NCBI GenBank assembly: GCA_023151185.1
Contig: JAKLJL010000001.1
Coordinates: 868,001 to 932,000 of the forward strand
Direction: 5' to 3'
Source of the DNA: Bacteroidota bacterium
Lineage (GTDB): Bacteria; Bacteroidota; JABWAT01
Length of the DNA: 64,000 nucleotides
The notes beneath the pieces were generated by a model, which was given only the letters and a program-made list of their open reading frames with translations, was not told where the DNA came from and ran no database searches. This document shows positions 17,145 to 25,536 of the stretch, in pieces (the first letter of the stretch is position 1; every line of letters starts with the position of its first letter). The translations under genes were made by a program, and so were the position numbers.

Positions 17145-17156
17145 TTCAGGGCCTGA

Positions 17157-17669
17157 TCAGTTTTTACGGATGAACCCAACCTGATCCCCCGGCTGAAGGC
17201 CATGGCGGTCAGAAAATCCACCGGAAACTTCAAGCACATATTTTGCGGGTCCTTCAGAGGGGTAAGTTGATTCGGAGAGTGGCTGGGTATATTTCTGGAT
17301 GGAAACGATCCGGAAATCTGAGTTTATAAAAATCATATCCAGAGTCAGGTAAGTGTTCTTCATCCAGAAAGTCTGGACCTGGTCTTCATCGAAAATGAAC
17401 AGCATTCCCTGAAATTCCCCCATTGTCCGCCGGTACATGAGCCCCTGCATCCGTTGAGCATTATCATCAGCGATTTCAATATCCACCAGAAGGGAATCCC
17501 CGTTTTTCAAAATCCAAAGTTTACCTTCACGGGTAAAGGGAATATCAGGCGTTCCGGAAACGGCTTCAGGATGGTGCGGCCGGGTTCCGATATACAAAAA
17601 TACCGAAGCGGCACCGGCAAGAATCAGAATGAGAAGGACGGCGGTTAATTTTACGCTGAATTTTTTCAT
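17157..17669 (-). CDS. DUF192 family envelope protein
   Basis: The 170-residue protein starts with a membrane anchor or signal sequence (VKLTAVLLILILAGAASVFLYI). The rest is a DUF192 domain: IADDNAQRMQGLMYRRTM, GMLFIFDEDQVQTFWMKNT, LDMIFINSDFRIVSI and AKYVLEVSGGFSDRHGLQPGD. DUF192 proteins are small beta-barrel-like proteins exported or tethered outside the membrane; their biochemical role is not firmly known. It is the first gene of a reverse-strand run with the two-helix membrane protein, ymdB, folD and probably the TPR gene. Confidence 0.9.
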   Translation of the reverse strand: MKKFSVKLTAVLLILILAGAASVFLYIGTRPHHPEAVSGTPDIPFTREGKLWILKNGDSLLVDIEIADDNAQRMQGLMYRRTMGEFQGMLFIFDEDQVQTFWMKNTYLTLDMIFINSDFRIVSIQKYTQPLSESTYPSEGPAKYVLEVSGGFSDRHGLQPGDQVGFIRKN

Positions 17670-17745
17670 ATTTTCGCAGTTTCAAGAAACTTTAAAAATA
17701 GGAATCCTGCCCCGGGATTCATAATCAGAAAGCAGGAAAGTCATT

Positions 17746-18603
17746 ATTCCCGTCTACTTCAACGCCTTTTTCAGACTGATCCGACCGGGAAATGTCCTGC
17801 TGACTGTCCTGACTGTTCTTGCTGTCTGGCTGGTTTTCTCGGAAGGAAAATTCTGGCCCGGAGTGACGGTTGTCTCCGGTGCTCTGGTGGCCGGCATGAC
17901 TGCTGCAGCCGGAAATATCATCAATGACATTTTTGATCTGGAAACAGACCGGGTGAACCGGCCGGCAAGAGTGCTTCCGGCGGGGATTTTACCGGTCAGG
18001 ACGGCATGGGTTTTTTACACGGTTCTGGTCCTGACATCCCAAACCATCGCCTTTGTTTTTATTCCGTTTGATGCGGCTCTGATTATTCTTCTGGTTCATA
18101 TTTTGCTGTTCTTTTATTCCCTCAAACTTAAATCTACCGTTCTCTGGGGAAACCTGACGGTCTCCTTTCTGGTCGGGCTGACGTTTCTCTGCGGAGGAGT
18201 TTTTTCGGGAGGCGGTTCTGAAGTCATTTATCCAGCCGTGACTGCCTTTTTCCTGACATTTACCAGAGAACTGATCAAGGACCTTGAAGATATGACCGGC
18301 GACCAGGCATCGGGTGTTGTGACCTATCCGTTGAAATATGGAATCAGCAAAGCCAGAGTTCTGGCTTCGGCGGGTATTTTTTTATCCGTTTTTTCCATAC
18401 CGGTGCCGGTAATTACTGGTGCTTTCGGTACCTTTTATCTGATTGTCAGCCTAGCTTTTGTTGGAATTCCGGGTGTATTGCTGGCTGTATTTCTTCTGAC
18501 GTTTTCCAGAAAACGGCAGTTTTCACTTGCTTCATTTTTGCTGAAACTGATGATTCTTCCGGCTCTGTTTGCGGTCGGATTTGACAGGCTATCCGGTTGG
18601 TAA
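17746..18603 (+). CDS. UbiA-family prenyltransferase, geranylgeranylglycerol-phosphate geranylgeranyltransferase-like (non-standard start)
   Basis: This is a polytopic membrane enzyme with both UbiA aspartate motifs: NDIFDLETDRVNRPARVLPA and KDLEDMTGDQASGVVTYPLKYG. Such proteins attach a prenyl chain to an aromatic or glycerol-phosphate acceptor. The sequence resembles the group often annotated as digeranylgeranylglyceryl phosphate synthase, but the acceptor cannot be deduced. The first standard start is a GTG at 17863, which would delete the first helix. The frame is open from 17725 and codes for FFRLIRPGNVLLTVLTVLAV, the normal family N-terminus. No ATG, GTG or TTG precedes it. I place the start at ATT 17746 (AGGAAAG five bases upstream), giving 285 residues. 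Confidence 0.82.
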   Translation: MPVYFNAFFRLIRPGNVLLTVLTVLAVWLVFSEGKFWPGVTVVSGALVAGMTAAAGNIINDIFDLETDRVNRPARVLPAGILPVRTAWVFYTVLVLTSQTIAFVFIPFDAALIILLVHILLFFYSLKLKSTVLWGNLTVSFLVGLTFLCGGVFSGGGSEVIYPAVTAFFLTFTRELIKDLEDMTGDQASGVVTYPLKYGISKARVLASAGIFLSVFSIPVPVITGAFGTFYLIVSLAFVGIPGVLLAVFLLTFSRKRQFSLASFLLKLMILPALFAVGFDRLSGW

Positions 18604-19493
18604 CCCGCAATAAAGCCCTTCTGTTCCTCTCTGCCCAGACCTTTTTGGTCAGTTTGGGGTATATAATCACCAAAACTGCCTCTACCCATAGCGATCCGGT
18701 CACCATCATGTTTTTCAGGGCTGTCCTGACCAGTTTGATAGCGGCAGTCATGCTCAGGTTTATTTACCGGGTAGAAGCCGCCACACTACCCGACCGGAAG
18801 GTCTTTCTCAGGTTATCTTTTCTTGCCGTTTTTCTGAATCAGGGATGTTTTATAACCGGCATTTTTCTGACTTCAACCGGTGAGGCCGCGATTATCTACG
18901 CCATGGTTCCGGTAATTACCTATGTTCTGTCCTTACTCAGGCGTGAAGAATATTTTGACTGGAAGCGCCTTTCGGGCGTTCTGGTTGCATTAGGAGGCGT
19001 GATCCTTATTATTTCTGCCGAATCTGAAGGGCTTACAGGGTCCCATTTTGCCGGAAACCTGATCATTCTGGCCGGTGCGGTTACCTGGGCGGTTTACACT
19101 GTTGAAAGCAGGAGATATTCTGTTCAGTACAATCCATACGTATTTTCACTCAAAGTGCTCCAATATGGTATTCTGTGGGTTGCTCCACTGGGAGTTTGGG
19201 TTCTTTTTCAGGATGATCCTGCCGGAATTCCCCTGCAGGTTGTCTGGGTCATTAGTTATCTGGCCATCTTTGGTACGATTATCAGCTACGGACTCTGGGT
19301 GGCCGGGCTGAAAGTACTCGAGCCTTCCAAAGTTGCTGTTTTTACAAACGGACAGCCCATTATGACAACCCTTCTCAGTTTTCTGATTCTGGACCTTTCC
19401 ATAACACAGACTTTTTTAACCGGCTCTGTTCTGGTCATTTCGGGTGTTCTTGTCACCCAATATTCCGGGAGATTTGGCAAAAACGGATCCTGA
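18597..19493 (+). CDS. EamA/DMT-superfamily transporter
   Basis: The 298-residue integral membrane protein has about ten hydrophobic helices in two EamA repeats. The first runs from LLFLSAQTFLVSLGYIITK to ITYVLSLLRREEYFDWKRL and the second from NLIILAGAVTWAVYTVESRR to the C-terminus. Typical landmarks are FFRAVLTSLIAAV and LSGVLVALGGVILII. Family members export metabolites or drugs; the substrate cannot be predicted. The TTG start overlaps the stop of the prenyltransferase by seven bases, so the two are probably translated together. Confidence 0.88.
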   Translation: MVTRNKALLFLSAQTFLVSLGYIITKTASTHSDPVTIMFFRAVLTSLIAAVMLRFIYRVEAATLPDRKVFLRLSFLAVFLNQGCFITGIFLTSTGEAAIIYAMVPVITYVLSLLRREEYFDWKRLSGVLVALGGVILIISAESEGLTGSHFAGNLIILAGAVTWAVYTVESRRYSVQYNPYVFSLKVLQYGILWVAPLGVWVLFQDDPAGIPLQVVWVISYLAIFGTIISYGLWVAGLKVLEPSKVAVFTNGQPIMTTLLSFLILDLSITQTFLTGSVLVISGVLVTQYSGRFGKNGS

Positions 19494-19647
19494 TGAGGGC
19501 AAAAAACAGGGACGGACTGGTTGGCAGGATGAAATCAGAAAACCGATTCGCCGGAATTGATATTATTTTTGTGTTACTATGACTCACTACCCGGATGGAC
19601 CTGGGTCCTCCAAAAAACGGAAAACTGAAATTCCCGGCAAAAGGGAA

Positions 19648-20985
19648 ATGGATGAACTGAAAAACCGGCTGTTTCTGACCGGTGTCCTTCAGTTCGATTC
19701 GGATACTCTTGATGAACTTCTTGAGTTTTACATCGAAAATGAGCTCAACGATGAGGCGCTTGAAATCCTGAATTTTATCCTCGAAGCTATGCCGCATAAT
19801 TCTGACTACTGGTTCAGAAAAGGGGCTCTGCTGGTTGATATGTTTTATTTTGAAGAAGCCATGATCTGTTTCAGGGAAGTCATGGTTTACAATCCGTCTG
19901 ATCCGGAAGTCCAGTTGCTTTATGGTGTCTGCCTGGATAACCTCGGGTGCTTTGAGGAAGCAATCGGGTATTTTGAAAAGGCCCTTGCCATGGATCAGAA
20001 CAATGCCGATATCCAGTTTAATCTGGGTGTTTGTTATGAAAAACTTGAAAAATATGAGTTAGCCATCGGATTCTTTAAACAGGCACTTGAACTGAATCCG
20101 GTTCACCGCGAGGCGGCCTTTGAACTTGGTTTTTGTTACGATATGACAGGGGAAAGTGCCCGGTCAATTGAATATTACAATAAGCAGCTCGACGGTGATC
20201 CGTACAATTTCAATGCCTGGTACAACCTGGGTGTAGCTCTTGCGCGGCAGGAGGAACTTGAAGAAGCCCTTCATGCTTTTGACATGGCGGTTACGATTCA
20301 GGAAGATTTTTCACCTGCCCGGTTCAACAAAGCCAATACCCTCGTCCGCCTTGGAAAACTGACACAGGCGATAGAGGAATACGAAGATTACCTCAGAACC
20401 AACCCGACAGATCATTCAGCACGGCAAAATCTTGCCAATGCGCTGCTTGAAACCTCGAAGTATTCACGGGCTTCTGTACTATTCAAGGAACTCGTTGCCG
20501 ACGAGCCTGAGAATGCCGATGCCTGGTACGGGTTGGGTTGTGCTTACGATGGAAATGAACGGTTCCTTGAAGCACTGTCTGCATTTCAAACTGCCGTTCG
20601 GTTTGAACCGGATAATCCGGAATATCTGTACGCCGTTGCGGATACACTCTACAACCTGGGAAGAATAGACGAGTCGCTTCCGGTTTACCGCAAAGTTGTA
20701 AAGGCAGACTCCGCCAACCACATGGCCTGGTTTGATCTTGCTGAAACGGCTTTTGAGCTTGAAAAGACCGAAGAAGCTGAAAAGGCCATCCGTCTGGCTG
20801 TTCTTCAATCGGGCAACTCTTACGATTACCGGATTCTTGCCGCACAGATTTATTTTGCCCTGGGAAACGACCAGGAGGCCTGGAACCACCTGAAGGCGGC
20901 ACTGAAAATAGATCCTGAGAAAATCCAGAAAGTTTTGGACAAATTGGGAAATTTTCCCGATGATCTTCTGAATTCCAGGGAATAA
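19648..20985 (+). CDS. Tetratricopeptide repeat protein
   Basis: From the ATG at 19648 the product is 445 residues and consists almost wholly of TPR units (for example YGVCLDNLGCFEEAIGYFEK, FNLGVCYEKLEKYELAIGFF, WYNLGVALARQEELEEALHAF). About eleven to twelve repeats would form one solenoid for protein binding. There is no signal peptide, so it is probably cytoplasmic. An ATG at 19579 is also in frame, but a TAnnTTTG match at 19564-19571 would place the transcription start at about that codon and there is no ribosome-binding site there, so I prefer 19648 (AAAGGG just upstream). aroE follows after three bases. Confidence 0.88.
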   Translation: MDELKNRLFLTGVLQFDSDTLDELLEFYIENELNDEALEILNFILEAMPHNSDYWFRKGALLVDMFYFEEAMICFREVMVYNPSDPEVQLLYGVCLDNLGCFEEAIGYFEKALAMDQNNADIQFNLGVCYEKLEKYELAIGFFKQALELNPVHREAAFELGFCYDMTGESARSIEYYNKQLDGDPYNFNAWYNLGVALARQEELEEALHAFDMAVTIQEDFSPARFNKANTLVRLGKLTQAIEEYEDYLRTNPTDHSARQNLANALLETSKYSRASVLFKELVADEPENADAWYGLGCAYDGNERFLEALSAFQTAVRFEPDNPEYLYAVADTLYNLGRIDESLPVYRKVVKADSANHMAWFDLAETAFELEKTEEAEKAIRLAVLQSGNSYDYRILAAQIYFALGNDQEAWNHLKAALKIDPEKIQKVLDKLGNFPDDLLNSRE

Positions 20986-20988
20986 GGG

Positions 20989-21849
20989 ATGGTACTGACC
21001 GGTCCTGAGTTCCTTCGCCGTTGCCGGGAGTTGGATCCCCTTCCTGTTCTGGGTGTTCTGGGGTCACCGGTTTCACATTCCCGTTCTCCTGAACTGCATG
21101 CGCTGATTTATTCATATCTTAACCTTGAAGCCCGGTATTTTGCTGTTCATATTCCGGAAAAGGAAGAACTGATCAGTTTTCTGTCCCAGACCGCCACACT
21201 TAAAAACTGCCGGGGTTTCAATGTGACCATTCCGTGGAAAGAGACTGCACTGCTCCTTTCTGATCCGGATCCCTTTTCAGAAAAGGCAGGAGCCGTCAAT
21301 ACCCTGATCAACCGGAATGGCCGGTTTATGGGAACCAATACAGACTGGCAAGGCTTTCTTTATCCGATCAGGGAAAAATCAATCACCACCATTCTGATTC
21401 TTGGATGGGGAGGCGCCGCAAAAGGAATTGCCGCAGGCCTGGCACATCATTGGCCTGACTGCCGGATAACCGTGGTCAGCCGGAGGGCGGATTTTACCCT
21501 TCCTGGTGTAAATTGGATCCGGTCTGACTATTCGGCATTTCCGGAAACAGCCCCGGTTGACCTGATCATCAATACGACACCTCTGGGAATGACCGGCAAA
21601 TCCGAAAATTTTCCGGGTGAATTTCTGGACCAGCTTCCGGATTCCCGGTTTGCTTATGATGTTATTTACACTCCTCAGGAAACGGCCTTTCTTGCCCGCA
21701 TGAAGCAGAAAGGATCTGAACTAATAAACGGTCTGCAGATGTTTGTTGTCCAGGCGGTTCAGGCCCATGAAACCTGGTTTGGACCGGTAGCTCCGGATCA
21801 GAAGGAGCCTTTGATCCGGTTTTTAACTCAAACTTTATCTTCCAGATGA
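20989..21849 (+). CDS. aroE: Shikimate dehydrogenase
   Basis: AroE reduces 3-dehydroshikimate to shikimate with NADPH in aromatic amino acid synthesis. The 286-residue product has the substrate loop GSPVSHSRSPELHAL, the catalytic-lysine motif FNVTIPWKE, AGAVNTLI, GTNTDWQGF, the nucleotide-binding ILGWGGAAKGIA, INTTPLGM and YDVIYTPQET, plus the C-terminal NGLQMFVVQAVQAHETWF. It has a short N-terminal extension before the first strand. It overlaps the next gene by four bases. Confidence 0.96.
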   Translation: MVLTGPEFLRRCRELDPLPVLGVLGSPVSHSRSPELHALIYSYLNLEARYFAVHIPEKEELISFLSQTATLKNCRGFNVTIPWKETALLLSDPDPFSEKAGAVNTLINRNGRFMGTNTDWQGFLYPIREKSITTILILGWGGAAKGIAAGLAHHWPDCRITVVSRRADFTLPGVNWIRSDYSAFPETAPVDLIINTTPLGMTGKSENFPGEFLDQLPDSRFAYDVIYTPQETAFLARMKQKGSELINGLQMFVVQAVQAHETWFGPVAPDQKEPLIRFLTQTLSSR

Positions 21850-22958
21850 GTTTACTGATTCTGTTGATCCAGACAGCCGGATTTCACTTTTTCGGGCAGC
21901 AAGTCAGTCTTCCGGCGGTTTTGGACAACTGGACCTCGGGTTCTTCCAAAGTGATTCAGGCAGAATCCGACTGGGCTGCCGGTGAAATTCTGTCTTCTGA
22001 TACGCTTTTTCCCGGTTTTCCGGATTGGCAAAAAGTTCTTTTCGCCGTTCAGGCCGGGAAAGCACTTTTCCCTGAGACGGGAAATGAACAGGCCCGGCTC
22101 ATCGGATCACTCTGGAAAAAATCGGGCTTTCGGGTGCAGATTGCCCAACTGGAAACCGGGCGGATTCTTCCGCTGATTCAAATCCGGCAAACACTTTTCG
22201 GGATCCCGTATTTTCGGTTGAACGGCGAAAAGTACTATGATTATCTGGGGATTTCAGTTCAGGATTCTGCCGGCAAAAAAAGCCGGATTACCTGGGATGA
22301 ACGGGATGAACCGGATACCGAAGCCACCAAACCGGTCAACCTCACCCTTGATGTTTTACCGGCTGCAGGATCTGAGTACACCGAAAAAAAACTGACTTGG
22401 ACGTTTCAGGACACACTTTACCAATTTACCATCCGGGTAAACCGGCATCTGGCGGCCTGGTATCAGACCCTTCCGGTTTTGGCTTTTCAGGAGGCACTTT
22501 CTTACCGGTTCAGTGCAGAATTGCAGCGGGATCTGGTCTTACCGCTTTCAGCCCGGATGACTTATCTTGGGCTTACAGATCAGGAAAAAGCTGAGTGCCT
22601 CAGGCAAATGCTGCTTCAATGCTTTCCTTACGTCGATGATCAGGAGTTATTCGGAAAAGAGAAAATCCAGTATCCCGAAGAGATTCTGATGTCTGCCGGC
22701 TGCGATTGTGAGGACAGGTCGCTGTTTCTGTTTAAGTTGATTGAGAAATGCACCCGGCTGAAGCCAGTTCTGGCCGATTTCCCCGGGCACGTCAGCTTAT
22801 TGATTTCAGCACCGGATACCTGGTCCGGTGAGTTTTATCTGTATTCGGGACGCCGGTTTGTTTATTGTGACCCGACTTATTTCAATGCTCCCTTTGGTGA
22901 CATCCCCGAAGAAATCAGGAACCAAACCCCGGATGTAATCGATTATCCCAATGAGTAA
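21846..22958 (+). CDS. Exported protein with transglutaminase-like cysteine protease fold
   Basis: I do not recognise a named family for this 370-residue protein. The first 20 residues (LLILLIQTAGFHFFGQQ) look like a signal peptide. Residues about 170-360 carry a transglutaminase-like triad: Cys288 in AGCDCEDRSLFLFKLIE, His315 in FPGHVSLLIS and Asp342 in VYCDPTYFNAPFGD. These spacings fit the papain/transglutaminase-like superfamily, whose members hydrolyse or crosslink peptides. It overlaps aroE by four bases and pgeF by eight, so it sits in a tightly packed operon although its role there is not obvious. Confidence 0.75.
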   Translation: MSLLILLIQTAGFHFFGQQVSLPAVLDNWTSGSSKVIQAESDWAAGEILSSDTLFPGFPDWQKVLFAVQAGKALFPETGNEQARLIGSLWKKSGFRVQIAQLETGRILPLIQIRQTLFGIPYFRLNGEKYYDYLGISVQDSAGKKSRITWDERDEPDTEATKPVNLTLDVLPAAGSEYTEKKLTWTFQDTLYQFTIRVNRHLAAWYQTLPVLAFQEALSYRFSAELQRDLVLPLSARMTYLGLTDQEKAECLRQMLLQCFPYVDDQELFGKEKIQYPEEILMSAGCDCEDRSLFLFKLIEKCTRLKPVLADFPGHVSLLISAPDTWSGEFYLYSGRRFVYCDPTYFNAPFGDIPEEIRNQTPDVIDYPNE

Positions 22959-23691
22959 ACCAGTTTTCAGCTTCAGTTTTTCAGACCAGCCGGGAGTCAC
23001 AGCCGGGATTTCAACCCGAATTGGCGGCCACAGTACCGGTCCATATTCGGCCTTTAACCTTGGGCTGAGTTCGGGAGAGGACAAGGAGACCGTTCACCGG
23101 AACCGCAGAATTTTTGCGGAAGAAATGGGAATTGACCCTGACCGTATGGTTTTCGGATTTCAATGCCACGGGTCAGAAATTGCGACCGTTTCTGCACCCG
23201 GTGAATTTATGAATGTCGACGGATTTTTAACGGAGGAACGGGGACTATTACTGAATGTGTCGGTTGCGGATTGCTTCCCGGTATTGTTTTCCGATTCCCC
23301 TGGCGGATTAACCGGTGCCGTTCACTGCGGCTGGCGCGGAACCGTTGCCGGAATCCATAAAAAAATGGCAGGTGAATTTTCAAAACGGCTCAAAAATCTG
23401 TCCAGAACTGAAGTCATTATCGGACCTGGGATCCGGCACTGTCATTTTGAAGTCGGGCGGGATGTTGCTGAAAAAATTCCTGAAAAATTTCTGTCCCGGG
23501 CAGGAACGGACGGGAAATTTTGGGCGGATCTTCCCGGATTAATCCGTTCTGATCTGATCGCAGAAGGGGTTTCTGAGAAGAACATTCATGACAGCGGGAT
23601 TTGCACTTACTGCAGGGAAGACCTGTTTTATTCCTACAGACGGGATCAGGGTGTGACCGGCAGGATGATGGCCGGTATCCTGCGGGTGTGA
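22951..23691 (+). CDS. pgeF: PgeF/YfiH-family purine nucleoside or cell-wall editing protein (laccase domain)
   Basis: The 246-residue protein matches the 'multicopper polyphenol oxidase' (DUF152) family: GISTRIGGHSTGPYSAFNLG, FGFQCHGSEIA, ADCFPVLFSD, AVHCGWRGTVAGI, and GPGIRHCHFEVG with CTYCREDLFYSYRRD near the end. The histidine and cysteine metal ligands are all present. Escherichia coli PgeF (YfiH) removes L-serine errors from peptidoglycan precursors, while other members act on adenosine and related purines. Which activity applies here is not decidable from sequence. It is the last gene of the TPR-aroE-protease-like run. Confidence 0.9.
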   Translation: MSKPVFSFSFSDQPGVTAGISTRIGGHSTGPYSAFNLGLSSGEDKETVHRNRRIFAEEMGIDPDRMVFGFQCHGSEIATVSAPGEFMNVDGFLTEERGLLLNVSVADCFPVLFSDSPGGLTGAVHCGWRGTVAGIHKKMAGEFSKRLKNLSRTEVIIGPGIRHCHFEVGRDVAEKIPEKFLSRAGTDGKFWADLPGLIRSDLIAEGVSEKNIHDSGICTYCREDLFYSYRRDQGVTGRMMAGILRV

Positions 23692-23692
23692 C

Positions 23693-23724
23693 GAAAAAAC
23701 CCGGCACCGGATATCCGGTACCGG
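23693..23724 (-). terminator. Intrinsic terminator for the reverse-strand small gene
   Basis: A near-perfect 24-base palindrome (CCGGCACCGGAT/ATCCGGTACCGG, one mismatch) at 23701-23724 is followed on the minus strand by six T residues (A run at 23694-23699). It lies 10 bases past the stop of the 23735-24055 gene and converges on the pgeF stop, so it may serve as a one-sided terminator. Confidence 0.65.
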
Positions 23725-23734
23725 AACCGGTCTG

Positions 23735-24055
23735 TTAACCGATAATTTCCTTGAACAGTTCTTTGTAAGATCCCAGCATAAACCGGTATAAGAGCTTTTT
23801 CCAGAAACCCGCAGAGGCCATCATAGCTTCGAGGTGCTTCCGGGTCTGAATCATAACTTCCCGCATATATTTCGATTCCATAGGGTTCAGTGTCAGTTCA
23901 CCAGACTTGGGTGCCTCATTTACCTTGGCCAGAATTTTTTGAAGGAAATCTTTCTGCTGACGGGCTTGCGGACCTTTCGGCATCTGTTTCATGCCGTCTT
24001 CGAGCATTTTAACCAATAATTTTCGGGAGGATTTTGATAATTTGATTTTTTTCAT
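23735..24055 (-). CDS. Hypothetical small basic protein
   Basis: From the ATG at 24055 the product is 106 residues beginning MKKIKLSKSSRKLLVKMLEDG. It is lysine-rich and helical, with no signal peptide and no motif I recognise; the last third (FWKKLLYRFMLGSYKELFKEII) is amphipathic. The frame is open for another 34 codons upstream, but the promoter at 24087-24118 lies inside that stretch, so the short form is preferred. It is a single-gene unit with its own promoter and terminator. Confidence 0.7.
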   Translation of the reverse strand: MKKIKLSKSSRKLLVKMLEDGMKQMPKGPQARQQKDFLQKILAKVNEAPKSGELTLNPMESKYMREVMIQTRKHLEAMMASAGFWKKLLYRFMLGSYKELFKEIIG

Positions 24056-24086
24056 ACCGGCTGAATTCACTTTTAGTACAGAAAAG

Positions 24087-24118
24087 CAAAGATACCAGAT
24101 CAACCCCTGACATTCAAA
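24087..24118 (-). promoter_or_regulatory. Bacteroidota-type promoter for the 24055 gene
   Basis: On the minus strand TTTG (24118-24115) is separated by 20 bases from TATCTTTG (24094-24087), an exact match to the Bacteroidota housekeeping consensus TTTG-N19/21-TAnnTTTG. Transcription would begin near 24080, giving a leader of about 25 bases before the ATG at 24055. This also fixes the start of that gene. Confidence 0.7.
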
Positions 24119-24218
24119 CCGGACTGCTTGGAAAAATATCACCGGCTTTGTTCGCAAATCATTTTCACCTGACTGCTTTTTTACCTAAATTTCCTCATCA
24201 ATACCACCGGAACCAACC

Positions 24219-24902
24219 ATGAAATCAGTTGTCTTTGATATTGAAACGGCCGGAGTGAGCTGGGATTCCCTTTCGGAACATGAACAGGACTACCTGCTTA
24301 AATCTGCGAGATCCGAAGAGGAAGCTGAGGCAGAAAAAGGGAAACTCGGGTTAAGTGCCCTGACCGGCAAGGTTATCAGCATCGCCATGTATAACCCCGA
24401 AACCTCTCAGGGCCGGATCCTTCTTGAAAACACCGGGAATGCCGAACCAACTTCTGAACCGGATGGGGACGGATTCCGGATTATGACCGGAACCGAACAG
24501 GAAATTTTAACTCAATTCTGGGAAATGATCCGGGCTTATGATTCGGTGATTTCCTTTAACGGCCGGGGATTTGATGTCCCCTTTCTTCTAATCCGGTCAC
24601 TGGTTTACGGTATCGCACCAACCCGGAACCTGCTTCCAAACCGGTATAACACCCGGGAACATGCAGATTTGATGGACATCCTGACCTTTTTTGGGATTAC
24701 CCGGCGGTACAGTCTGGATTTTTATTGCCGGCGGCTGGGGATTCCAACGCCGAAATCTGAAACTGCTTCAGGGGATAAAGTGGGCAGTCTTTATGCAGAA
24801 GGAAAGTTGCAGGAAATCGGAACGTATAATAAATTGGATGTTTTAGCTACCAATCAGTTATTTCAGATGGTCAGAAAAACCCTGTTAACAGGATCAACCT
24901 GA
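24219..24902 (+). CDS. 3'-5' exonuclease, DEDDy RNase H-like (PolB-exo type)
   Basis: The 227-residue protein has the metal-binding motifs of the DEDDy exonuclease fold: VVFDIETAG (Exo I, Asp/Glu at about 6-8), VISFNGRGFDVPFLLIRS (Exo II) and YNKLDVLATNQL (Exo III, Tyr-x3-Asp). This pattern fits stand-alone homologues of the DNA polymerase B proofreading domain. Its biological substrate is not known. It has no signal peptide. acyP starts one base after its stop, and the YtxH gene follows, indicating a small operon. Confidence 0.85.
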   Translation: MKSVVFDIETAGVSWDSLSEHEQDYLLKSARSEEEAEAEKGKLGLSALTGKVISIAMYNPETSQGRILLENTGNAEPTSEPDGDGFRIMTGTEQEILTQFWEMIRAYDSVISFNGRGFDVPFLLIRSLVYGIAPTRNLLPNRYNTREHADLMDILTFFGITRRYSLDFYCRRLGIPTPKSETASGDKVGSLYAEGKLQEIGTYNKLDVLATNQLFQMVRKTLLTGST

Positions 24903-24903
24903 G

Positions 24904-25176
24904 ATGGAAACCTTCGAATACAAAATTACCGGCCACGTTCAGGGAGTTGGATACCGGTATTTTGTCTGGTCACTGGCCGATGAACTTGGAATTTCAGGAT
25001 CAGTCAGGAACTGTGCAGATGGCTCGGTTGAAATTGCAGCAAAAGCCTCCCGGTCTGTTCTGACCCAATTCAAACAAAAGCTGATTGCAGGAAACGGGTA
25101 CTCTCAGGTTGAAAATGTCAGTGAACGTCCTGCTTTAAAAGAAATTCCGGATGGCAGTTTTTCCATCATCCGGTAA
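24904..25176 (+). CDS. acyP: Acylphosphatase
   Basis: This 90-residue protein has the family signature GHVQGVGYRYFVWSLADELG with catalytic Arg18 and the substrate-binding Asn36 in GSVRNCADGSVEI. Acylphosphatase hydrolyses carboxyl-phosphate bonds such as those in 1,3-bisphosphoglycerate or acetyl phosphate. The length is normal. The gene lies one base after the exonuclease stop, so translation is probably coupled. Confidence 0.95.
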   Translation: METFEYKITGHVQGVGYRYFVWSLADELGISGSVRNCADGSVEIAAKASRSVLTQFKQKLIAGNGYSQVENVSERPALKEIPDGSFSIIR

Positions 25177-25203
25177 AAAATTAACTCTAACGGAGAAAGA
25201 TCT

Positions 25204-25473
25204 ATGTCAAATCAAAACGGAAACGGCGATATTTTTGAAAAGGTCGTGATTGCTTCCCTGGCTTTTCTGGGCGGTGTGGCAGTCGGAATGCTGTTTGCAC
25301 CCAAAAGCGGAAAAGAAAACAGGAAATGGGTGAAGGACAAAGCCAGCAATCTGGGTAAAAAGGCAGAGCAGGGAATTCATAAGGTTATGGATAAAATGAC
25401 CAATAAGGAAGTGAATCCCTCGACTGATTATGCAGATGAAAGTGAGATTTACAACGAAAGCCGTAAATCCTGA
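25204..25473 (+). CDS. YtxH-domain protein
   Basis: The 89-residue protein has one hydrophobic helix (VVIASLAFLGGVAVGMLFAP) followed by the YtxH landmark APKSGKENRKWVKDKASNLG and a charged, helical tail. YtxH proteins are small membrane-anchored proteins, often stress-induced; their molecular function is unclear. GGAGAAAG precedes the ATG. A 10-bp hairpin follows the stop codon, so this is probably the last gene of the exonuclease-acyP unit. Confidence 0.85.
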   Translation: MSNQNGNGDIFEKVVIASLAFLGGVAVGMLFAPKSGKENRKWVKDKASNLGKKAEQGIHKVMDKMTNKEVNPSTDYADESEIYNESRKS

Positions 25474-25481
25474 TTTCGATT

Positions 25482-25511
25482 CCTGCACCGGGATAAGTAA
25501 ACCGGTGCAGG
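25482..25511 (+). terminator. Perfect 10-bp hairpin after the YtxH gene
   Basis: CCTGCACCGG (25482-25491) and CCGGTGCAGG (25502-25511) pair perfectly around a 10-base A-rich loop. It sits between the YtxH stop and the start of the DnaQ/UvrC-like gene. There is no T run, so it is either a weak terminator or an mRNA-stabilising hairpin. Confidence 0.4.
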
Positions 25512-25536
25512 TTCCCACCACTGAACCCGCCGCCTG

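Noticed and set aside
20483-21115. Minus-strand open frame (210 codons) opposite the TPR gene and aroE
   Set aside because: Its proline/arginine/glutamine-rich product is typical of antisense translation, and both genes opposite are well supported.
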